From Bacteroidota bacterium (lineage in GTDB: Bacteria; Bacteroidota; Bacteroidia; Chitinophagales; Chitinophagaceae): 64,000 nt of DNA. Position 1 is the stretch's first letter. Every line of letters starts with the position of its first letter. Positions 1 to 7,400 of the stretch are shown here, piece by piece. Below the pieces are notes generated by a model. It saw only the letters and a list, made by a program, of their open reading frames with translations, was not told the origin of the DNA and made no database searches. Position numbers and translations under genes: made by a program. Location of the stretch: the NCBI GenBank assembly GCA_023416995.1, contig JAEZGI010000057.1, positions 124,001-188,000 of the forward strand. Reading direction: 5' to 3'.

Positions 1-1
1 T

Positions 2-193
2 CCTGCTGATATGGGAACTTTACTGGATAATTATGGTATCGCAGTAAGAACGGGACATCATTGCGCGCAGCCGTTGATGTTATGTTATAACATTCCCGGA
101 ACGATCAGGGCCTCTTTTGCAGTGTATAATACTTTTGAAGAAATTGATGCATTGGCTACGGGTATTCGCAAAGCCGTGCGGTTATTGTTATAA
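2..193 (+). CDS. sufS: Cysteine desulfurase SufS, C-terminal fragment
   Basis: Only the last 63 codons lie in the window; the gene begins upstream. The stretch GIAVRTGHHCAQP is the active-site loop of group II (SufS-type) cysteine desulfurases, and the Cys codon at 62-64 is the one that carries the persulfide. The enzyme takes sulfur from cysteine (PLP-dependent) and passes it to SufE for Fe-S cluster assembly in the cytoplasm. sufE follows after 5 bases, which supports one operon. Recognition of the motif is direct; the function is family knowledge. Confidence 0.93.
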   Translation, partial: PADMGTLLDNYGIAVRTGHHCAQPLMLCYNIPGTIRASFAVYNTFEEIDALATGIRKAVRLLL

Positions 194-198
194 TAATT

Positions 199-636
199 AT
201 GAGCGTGCCTGGAACTATACAAGATACCGAGCAGGAAATAGTCGATGAATTCGCTTTGTTTGATTCCTGGGATGATAAATATGAATACATCATCGACCTG
301 GGAAAAAAACTACCTCCGTTGCCTGAAGAATACAGGACTGACAGCAACAAGGTGCGTGGTTGTCAGTCGACCGTCTGGCTTGGTGCAAATTATGAGAATA
401 ACAGGATCAGCTTTTCGGCCGACAGTGATGCGGTAATCGTAAAGGGTCTTATCAGCATGTTGATCCGCGTATTGTCTGGTCATACGCCCGATGAGATATT
501 GGATGCGAAACTCGATTTTATTAATAAGATCGGGATGACTTCGCACCTTGCGCAAACAAGGTCCAATGGTTTGCTGTCGATGGTACGCCAGATGAAAAAC
601 TATGCATTGGCATTCAAAGCAAAAACTCAAAACTGA
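199..636 (+). CDS. sufE: SufE sulfur-acceptor protein
   Basis: A 145-residue SufE-family protein. SufE accepts the persulfide from SufS and delivers it to the SufBCD scaffold. The conserved RGCQS motif (Cys55 here) is the sulfur-accepting site, and the following segments (STVWLG, GLISMLIRVLSG) match the family core. Length is normal. It sits 5 bases behind sufS and 4 bases before the DUF59 gene, so it is very likely cotranscribed. The ATG at 199 is the first start in frame after the sufS stop. Confidence 0.93.
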   Translation: MSVPGTIQDTEQEIVDEFALFDSWDDKYEYIIDLGKKLPPLPEEYRTDSNKVRGCQSTVWLGANYENNRISFSADSDAVIVKGLISMLIRVLSGHTPDEILDAKLDFINKIGMTSHLAQTRSNGLLSMVRQMKNYALAFKAKTQN

Positions 637-640
637 TCAG

Positions 641-952
641 ATGGACACAGCAGCATTGAAACAACAGGTGATAGATCGTTTACACACTATTTTCGATCCG
701 GAAATACCGGTGAACATATATGAGTTGGGATTGATTTACGAGGTGGAAATTTTGCCTATCAATAATGTACAGATTGTGATGACGCTTACGGCACCAAACT
801 GCCCTGCGGCCCAGTCATTACCAATTGAGGTAGATCAGAAGGTTCGTGAAATTGAAGGAATAAACGATGTTCATGTATCCGTTACCTGGACACCGCCCTG
901 GGATAAATCTAAAATGTCTGAAGCCGCACAGTTAGAGCTTGGTATGTTATAA
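641..952 (+). CDS. sufT: DUF59 / SufT-like Fe-S assembly protein
   Basis: A 103-residue DUF59 (MIP18/PaaD-like) protein. The frame is open from 602, but the ATG at 641 gives the normal N-terminus (MDTAALKQQVIDRL) and avoids overlap with sufE. The conserved core is present: FDPEIPVNIYELGLIY, then LTAPNCPAAQSLP with the family cysteine, and VTWTPPWDKSKMSE near the end. These proteins act in Fe-S cluster maturation or transfer and often sit in suf operons, as here. SufT is the likely name; the exact client proteins cannot be read from sequence. Confidence 0.9.
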   Translation: MDTAALKQQVIDRLHTIFDPEIPVNIYELGLIYEVEILPINNVQIVMTLTAPNCPAAQSLPIEVDQKVREIEGINDVHVSVTWTPPWDKSKMSEAAQLELGML

Positions 953-961
953 ACGAACGGT

Positions 962-1468
962 ATGAAGATAACAGCGCAGGAAGAATATGGTCTCCGTGTT
1001 CTTATACGGATTGCCGGTTGTAAAACCAGGCAGGGTATGAGTATACCGCAGTTAAGTGAAGCAGAGGGTCTCACCAGTCACTACGTGGCCAAACTGACGC
1101 GTTTACTGCGTATTGCCGGTTTCATCAATAGCACACCCGGTTTAAAGGGCGGTTATGTGCTTGCAAGACCCGCTGAAGAAATTGTTATTAATGATGTGCT
1201 TAAGGCATTGGGTGGCGCCCTGTTTGACCAGAAATTTTGTAACACACATGCCGGCAGTGTTAAACTCTGCAATAATTCGGTTGACTGTTCGGCCCGCTCG
1301 CTCTGGCAGATGATTCAGTATACCATGGATAAGCTGCTTAACCAGATCACCCTGCATCATCTTGTTCATCCCGAAAATGAGTCATCAAAGGTGTTGGAAC
1401 AAATACTCCGTTATGCCAATGGTGAATTGCCGGTTATCCCGGCGTCGGCCACTACAGAACAAGTTTAA
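962..1468 (+). CDS. Rrf2-family Fe-S-responsive transcriptional regulator
   Basis: A 168-residue Rrf2 protein. The winged helix-turn-helix spans about residues 1-80 (start MKITAQEEYGLRVL, then LTSHYVAKLTRLLRIAGFI and the wing LKGGYVLARP). Three cysteines follow at 93, 103 and 109 (C-x9-C-x5-C), in the place where IscR-type members bind a [2Fe-2S] cluster. It is therefore likely a sensor of Fe-S status that controls this suf operon. It lies 9 bases after the DUF59 gene. The C-terminal tail after residue 120 is not conserved. Confidence 0.92.
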   Translation: MKITAQEEYGLRVLIRIAGCKTRQGMSIPQLSEAEGLTSHYVAKLTRLLRIAGFINSTPGLKGGYVLARPAEEIVINDVLKALGGALFDQKFCNTHAGSVKLCNNSVDCSARSLWQMIQYTMDKLLNQITLHHLVHPENESSKVLEQILRYANGELPVIPASATTEQV

Positions 1469-1559
1469 CATCGTCTCATACTACCTCCTTATTTGTCGCG
1501 AACTACCCTTGCCCGCCAGTGTATGAAAGGTAAATTTGCTTTCATTACAACACCGGCAT

Positions 1560-1805
1560 ATGATAGAAATTTTCAGGACCTCTGTTTGTGACCGCCTTTA
1601 TGCGAACATAGTTGTCGGGCAAATTCATAGCAGGTTTCCCACATATCGTGCGAACTTTGATCTTGGTGATTGCGACAGGATCCTCAGAGTTGCCAGCCCG
1701 GGATTAGTTGATAACGCCGGCATCATTGAACTGGTTAGTGAACTTGGCTTCTCCGCATCGGTGTTGGAAGACCTGCCGCTCACTGCTCCTTCCACCCATC
1801 CTTAA
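1560..1805 (+). CDS. Small conserved hypothetical protein, HMA-like size
   Basis: 81 residues from the ATG at 1560; the frame is open from 1536 but the extra residues look non-coding. The segments MIEIFRTSV, YRANFDLGDCDRILRV and ELGFSASVLED resemble a small Bacteroidota family that looks like a ferredoxin-like (heavy-metal-associated) fold of about 70-80 residues. No CxxC metal motif is present. It lies 91 bases after the Rrf2 gene on the same strand. The function is unknown; the call rests on recollection of similar small proteins and on a plausible reading frame. Confidence 0.6.
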   Translation: MIEIFRTSVCDRLYANIVVGQIHSRFPTYRANFDLGDCDRILRVASPGLVDNAGIIELVSELGFSASVLEDLPLTAPSTHP

Positions 1806-2004
1806 AACAATCTTTCCGGGATTAACAAAATTTTTTTGTGAAAAGTCAAATGTGGATTTTTTTTCACAAACCGCTGGAAGACAGCGTTTCCGCGAATCAA
1901 CCTTCCTTAAAGAATTCTAAATTTTCCAATTTCAGGAATTTTTTTTCCCGAAAATCAATAGAAGGCACAATAATAGCATAGTAGAGGAAAATGGGTAGGT
2001 GCTA

Positions 2005-2844
2005 ATGGATGTAAAGACCGCTCAGTTAGATTTCATCATTGTAATTCCGGTTTATAACGATAAGGACGGTTTGTTGATCGCACTGAAAAGTATCCGGTAT
2101 ACATTGGGAAATCTTGGAGTGGTGATTGTGGATGATGGCAGTCGCGAGAGTTTGAATGAAGAAGAGATCAAACTGGTATTGCCTCACAATTCACATCTGC
2201 ACCTAATCACTTTAACAAAAAACGTTGGCATTACACGTGCTTTGAATGCCGGGCTGGACTGGGTTTACAACAACCAGGGCCAGTTGTTTGAAACACGTTT
2301 TATTGCCAGGCTGGATAGCGGTGATCAATGCTTAGATGCACGATTTGACAAACAGGTTGCTTTTCTGAATGCAAACAAAGACATTGATCTTTTAGGAAGC
2401 TGGTGTGTATTTGAAGATTATGAAACAGGGGAGAAATTTGTTTATCGGACCCCTACGGCAGATAAACAAATAAGGAGGGCGATGCATTTCAGAAACATCT
2501 TCATACATCCGACAGTGATGTGGAGGATTGAGCTTGCGGAGAAATTCAAACATTATCCTGAAAGCTTCCCGCATGCAGAAGATTATGGATTGTTTTACCG
2601 TTGGATGGCCGACAATGTGCGAACGGCAATTATTCCGGAGACGCTCGTTACCTGCAGGATCAACCCCCGAGGTCTGTCGCTGGCTAACAGAGCTTACCAA
2701 CTGAGAAGTAGAATAAAAGTTATTAAAGCTTTTGGAAATAATAAATTCCTCACAGTAATCGGTATCGTGAAACTGTGGGCCTTACTCGCCTTGCCATATT
2801 CCGTAGTTTTTAAGTTGAAGAAGTTGTTTGCCGCCGTGAAATGA
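2005..2844 (+). CDS. GT2-family glycosyltransferase
   Basis: 279 residues from the ATG at 2005; a GTG at 1999 is the alternative start. A GT-A fold of family 2 is clear: FIIVIPVYND at the N-terminus, IVDDGS at 41-46, the NVGITRALNAGLD segment, and a metal-binding DSGD at 104-107 in place of the usual DxD. It would transfer a sugar from a nucleotide donor onto a growing surface polysaccharide at the inner membrane face. A short hydrophobic stretch near the C-terminus may attach it to the membrane. It opens the polysaccharide gene run, 26 bases before the next GT. Confidence 0.9.
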   Translation: MDVKTAQLDFIIVIPVYNDKDGLLIALKSIRYTLGNLGVVIVDDGSRESLNEEEIKLVLPHNSHLHLITLTKNVGITRALNAGLDWVYNNQGQLFETRFIARLDSGDQCLDARFDKQVAFLNANKDIDLLGSWCVFEDYETGEKFVYRTPTADKQIRRAMHFRNIFIHPTVMWRIELAEKFKHYPESFPHAEDYGLFYRWMADNVRTAIIPETLVTCRINPRGLSLANRAYQLRSRIKVIKAFGNNKFLTVIGIVKLWALLALPYSVVFKLKKLFAAVK

Positions 2845-2860
2845 AATGACAAAAGAAAAC

Positions 2861-2868
2861 AGGAGGAA
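2861..2868 (+). promoter_or_regulatory. Strong Shine-Dalgarno site
   Basis: AGGAGGAA directly before the ATG at 2871 is a near-perfect anti-16S match. Bacteroidota genes seldom use such a site, and almost no other gene in this window has one, so it stands out. It fixes the start of the GT4 gene. Confidence 0.6.
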
Positions 2869-2870
2869 TT

Positions 2871-3992
2871 ATGAACATCGTACATGTAGTAGAACCGTTT
2901 GCATCGGGTATAGCAGTTTTTGTGAAATCGCTGGTGGATAATATGAAGGATGATTTCCACCTGATTGTTCATGGCGAGCGTGAGTCAGTTATGAAAGCTT
3001 CAGAAGTTCAGAAAACTTTCAAGGGAGCCAATGTACAGTTTATCCGTTGGAAATCTGCACAGCGTGAAATCAGCCTGGGAAAAGACTTCAAAGCGTTTAT
3101 GGAGCTGTATAATCTGCTCAGGGATCTGAAGCAGCAACATACCCTTGACGCTGTTCATCTTCATTCTTCAAAAAGCGGTTTTATAGGAAGGCTTGCCTGC
3201 AAAATGGCTGGCATCGATAATGTAGTGTACACACCTAATGGCGCACCTTTCCTGGTGAGCACGCGTAAAATCAAAAATTACTTTTACCGGCTCTTCGAAA
3301 AAGTGGGTAATCTTTTTGGCGGGCAGGTGGTTTGCTGTTCTTTGTCAGAAATGATAGCATACAGAAGATTAGGAATAGATGCGATAAATATAAATAACGG
3401 AGTATCGTTGAAGCCAGTTGCCACATCTTCGAAACTAACCAAGGAACCTGGTGTTTTCCATGTGGTAACCGCGGCAAGAATATTGAATCAAAAAAATCCG
3501 GCACTGTTTAACGAGATCGCAAAACAGTTTGAGCATATTAAACAGATCAGGTTTATATGGATCGGTGACGGGGAAGATCGTGATAAGCTCACGGCATCTA
3601 ACATAACGGTTACCGGCTGGTTACCGCCAGCTGTATCAAAACGTTATATCAGCGATGCGGATGTTTACCTGTCGACTTCAAACTTTGAGGGCCTTTCGTT
3701 TTCCGTGCTTGAAGCACTTGCGCTGAAAAAGCCTGTATTGCTGAGAAATTGTGTTGGTAATACTGATATGGTTAAAAATGGTATGAACGGTGATTTGTTT
3801 GATACCGCACAAGGTGCAGTTTTAAAAATCATGCAGTACTATAATAATCCAGGTATGCTGCCGCTTATGGGCGATTATTCAAGTGAGGTTTGTGACAGGG
3901 AATTTAATATCAAATCAACCAGTGTAATGTACCGTAACCTGTATAAAGGCATGTACGTTGGCAACTTTCCAATAAGCTATCAAACATCGTAG
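2871..3992 (+). CDS. GT4-family glycosyltransferase
   Basis: 373 residues, GT-B fold. The N-terminal acceptor domain starts MNIVHVVEPFASGIAVFVKSL, with the HLHSSKSGFIGRLA segment typical of GT4 proteins. The C-terminal donor domain has FHVVTAARILNQKNP, then SDADVYLSTSNFEGLSFSVLEAL with the E-x7-E pair (E273, E281) that binds the donor. A retaining transferase of nucleotide sugars, acting on the surface polysaccharide. The start is set by a strong ribosome-binding site. The gene ends 1 base before the next start, so translation is likely coupled. Confidence 0.92.
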   Translation: MNIVHVVEPFASGIAVFVKSLVDNMKDDFHLIVHGERESVMKASEVQKTFKGANVQFIRWKSAQREISLGKDFKAFMELYNLLRDLKQQHTLDAVHLHSSKSGFIGRLACKMAGIDNVVYTPNGAPFLVSTRKIKNYFYRLFEKVGNLFGGQVVCCSLSEMIAYRRLGIDAININNGVSLKPVATSSKLTKEPGVFHVVTAARILNQKNPALFNEIAKQFEHIKQIRFIWIGDGEDRDKLTASNITVTGWLPPAVSKRYISDADVYLSTSNFEGLSFSVLEALALKKPVLLRNCVGNTDMVKNGMNGDLFDTAQGAVLKIMQYYNNPGMLPLMGDYSSEVCDREFNIKSTSVMYRNLYKGMYVGNFPISYQTS

Positions 3993-3993
3993 T

Positions 3994-4416
3994 ATGAACA
4001 GTGAAGACAATGTTGTAATAAACGGTTTTGAAAGAACCGAAATTGAATCCGAACCCGAGCAACTCGGTGAAATTGCAGAGAAACTGGATGATGTGTTGAT
4101 GTACCTTAAAAACGAACTGGCAGGTAAAAACCAGATCATCAACGCACAGTCTGCCGAAATACAAAGACTCAGAACCGTTGTTGATAACAGGCAACAGCAG
4201 TTGGAAAAGATCCAGGAGAAGTTAGAAGAATTTGAATCAAGAGCAGAAAGCAATCGTCAATTAATTAATAAACTATTGGGTGATATCAGTCATTATCAAA
4301 ATGATATTGAATGGTATAAAAGGACTTATGAGAAAAGGAGTTTCTGGGGGGTAATGAGAGAGAAGATTGCCAAGGTCACTGTCCCACAGAAAAATGATCA
4401 GGATGCCATTGAATGA
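3994..4416 (+). CDS. Coiled-coil protein of the polysaccharide locus
   Basis: 140 residues with no catalytic domain. Residues about 20-100 form a long heptad-rich coiled coil (EIAEKLDDVLMYLKNEL to SRAESNRQLINKLL). It ends in IEWYKRTYEKRSFWGV at 105-120, followed by a basic, amphipathic stretch. Almost the same motif follows the coiled coil inside the large protein encoded next, so the two may associate or bind the membrane the same way. It overlaps the next gene by 23 bases. Function is inferred only from position: a scaffold or length-control partner. Confidence 0.75.
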   Translation: MNSEDNVVINGFERTEIESEPEQLGEIAEKLDDVLMYLKNELAGKNQIINAQSAEIQRLRTVVDNRQQQLEKIQEKLEEFESRAESNRQLINKLLGDISHYQNDIEWYKRTYEKRSFWGVMREKIAKVTVPQKNDQDAIE

Positions 4417-7400
4417 AAATTATACAAAAACAGGTCGCGTTTATCATAGAGCCGGGAAGCAGAACGAATTTACATATAGTGACGGTGATCAGACCGAAGA
4501 AGCGCTTTTAAAGATAGTGCAGGAGGCAGACGATTTATCGATTGCCTCTTTGTATTGGCACCAGCATGTAAAAGACTGGCCAACTGAATATCATCTTTCA
4601 CCTAAAAGAGCGGACCTTTTAAGACCTTTTGGTGAAGCCCTTTCCAAAAAGAAAGTACTTGAACTCGGTGCCGGCTGCGGTGCTATCACACGTTTTCTTG
4701 GAGAATGTGGTGCGCTGGTGACGGCGGTTGAAGGTTCTTACAGAAGGGCCACTATTACCGCTGAACGTACAAGGGATCTGCCCAATGTAAATGTAGTCTG
4801 CGATTTAATCGATGCCTTTGATGCAGGTGAGCAGTATGATTTCGTTATACTGGTAGGGGTACTTGAATACAGTCACCTGTTTATAGATGGCGAGCGGCCC
4901 GATGAAATGTTATTATCATGGATAAGGAAGATGCTTCGTGCCGGCGGAACCTTGCTTATTGCTATTGAAAACAAACTTGGACTTAAATACTGGGCCGGAG
5001 CCCCCGAAGATCATGTTGGCAAACCTTATGTTGGTCTTGAAAACAGTTATGATCACAAGGGGCCAAGGACCTATGGCAAAAATGAACTGACAGCTTTATT
5101 AAGTTCCACAGGGTATACAAGCTGCGAATTTTCTTACCCTTTTCCAGACTATAAACTTCCTTCTATTATCATCCGGGATGAAGCGCTGCAAGGCGAATTA
5201 CCTGGTATAGATAATATACTTGTACCTGCTATTGAGCGGCCCGTAAGTGCTCAATACACGCCCAGCTTTGCTATGGAGCGTGTAATGAACGGGTTGATTT
5301 CAAACGATCTGGCAGGCGACCTGTCCAACTCGTTCCTGGTTTCGGCATGGCCGGGCGATATTGTAAACCTGCAGCCCAGGGGTGCATTAGCATACATATA
5401 CAGTTCGGGCAGAAAGCCACAATACAGGAAACAAAATATCATCATCCGTGATAAGGATCGCCTTATCGTAAATCGTTCGCGGATAAACGAGTCAGCCACT
5501 TCCCCGAACCACGGTGGTATCTCACAACATATAGAAGCGGAGCCGTATTTTGAAGGTAGAATGGTGTTCCTCGACTTTCTGGAGATCGTATCAAAAGAAG
5601 GCTGGTCCATTCAACAACTGGCAGATTGGTGCGCGCCTTATTACAGATTTTTGCAGGGATTTGCTTCTGATAGTCTCCGGCTTATTGAAGGAAAATATCT
5701 TGATCTCACCCCGTTGAATGTGCTTAAAAACGGAGATCATTTTATCGCATTTGACCAGGAGTGGCAAGCAGATGAAAAATTACCATTAAGATATATCCTG
5801 TTCAGGGGTTTGTATTTTTCTTTTGCCCGCCCGGTTTATGTGAAGTCACCTGAAACAAACACACCACTTAACACTTTCAGATTAATTGAAAACATCCTGG
5901 AGGGGCTTGGTATAGATCCTGCCGGTGCAGTAGAAGAATTTCAGGCCCTTGAGCAGCGATATTTCTCTGCTGTGAGTTTATCCGGTGAGTACACACCGCC
6001 GGATTTTCCCCTCGCGATTTTTCCTGCGTCAGGTGCGGGGAATATCGGCCCGGGAGATATTTCGCTTCAACCACTTGAACAACTTGGATTAACGGCAACA
6101 TGTTATGGTGCTAATGATCAGCTTCAGGGGCCGGCTATATACAATGGCTTTCATTTAGCTGACGAAAAACACCGCATCACCGTTACTGGTTCACAGGCAA
6201 ACTGTAACCAACTACGTTTGAAGATATCCGATGCACCTGGTATTATCCGCTTTTATTCATATGAGGTAACTGATCAGGAAGGAAATCGCCTGGCCCATGC
6301 TGATGTATCTTCGCCAGTGCCTTTGAAAACCACGGATATTATACCAATTGAAGGTAGTCCCGGTCATTTTGTGTTTGTTATGCTGGCTGGTGCCCCGGCT
6401 TTGATCATTGATTTGCCGGCAGCAGAAGTTGCCCGGGAAACTTTGCATCTTGATATACATGCAGGAATTGTAACCTTAGAAGAGGTCAACACAATCAGGA
6501 CCGATGTAAAAAATGTTTTGTTGGCAGATAGCCTGGTTACCGGAACTGATCATAGCAGTGCCAGAAACCACCTGGCTTCGGTCACCAACCGGATTTCCCA
6601 TCATGCGCGGGCCGACCTTGAAGTGAAGATGACAGCAGTGAATGAACGACTGGCCCAGATGGAACACTTTATGGGTGATCATCTGAACCAACTGCGTCAG
6701 TTAACAGATGAAAATAACCAGCTTAAACAAACGATTGAATGGTACAAAAACACTTATGAAAATCGCTCACTTGCCGGGGTTGCCAAAACCAAGGTGAAGG
6801 AGTCAGTAAAAAATGTGTACACCCGTTCATTGAATGCCCTGGTTGGAACCAGCTTCGTGCAAAAACGTTATGCTGTCAAACATTTACTTGAATATGCGCA
6901 GCGTAACGGGCTGGGGAACTCCCTCCGTGATCTTAAAGAAGTGGTTGATAAACACGGAGTGGCCACAACCATGAAAGATGCGAGAAAGTTAACACTCGCT
7001 GCAATTCAGAAAGAAGCCGCTTCCAAAGCCCCGGTACCAACGGTAGTTGAGCCTGAAGATTTACTAACGCCGGCGGATATGCGCACTATGATAGATGGCT
7101 TCAAACTTAAGCCGTTATTATCCGTGATTATGCCCGTTTACAATACAGATCCTGTATTGCTCCGGGCAGCTATACAATCGGTGATCGACCAGGTATATGA
7201 TAACTGGGAACTCTGTATCGCCGATGATGGATCCAAAAAACAGGAAACACTTGCAGTTTTAAAAGAGTTTGTATCTACACCTCGGATCAACATAAAGTTT
7301 CTTGAAACAAATGGTGGAATATCTGCGGCTTCTAATGAGGCAATCGCCATCAGTAGCGGCGAATACCTCGCATTGTTTGATCATGATGATGAGTTAACGC

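Noticed and set aside
1835..1870. Inverted half-sites TTTGTGAAAA / TTTTCACAAA
   Set aside because: The region is T/A-rich, the arms are short with a 16-base spacer, and no regulator fits, so chance is likely.
1708..1920. 70-codon frame overlapping the small protein at 1560-1805
   Set aside because: Its second half runs through a T-rich non-coding stretch; the other frame has the better protein composition.
3915..4253. Two overlapping minus-strand open frames
   Set aside because: They are antisense to the GT4 end and to the coiled-coil gene; composition is that of a reversed charged coding region.
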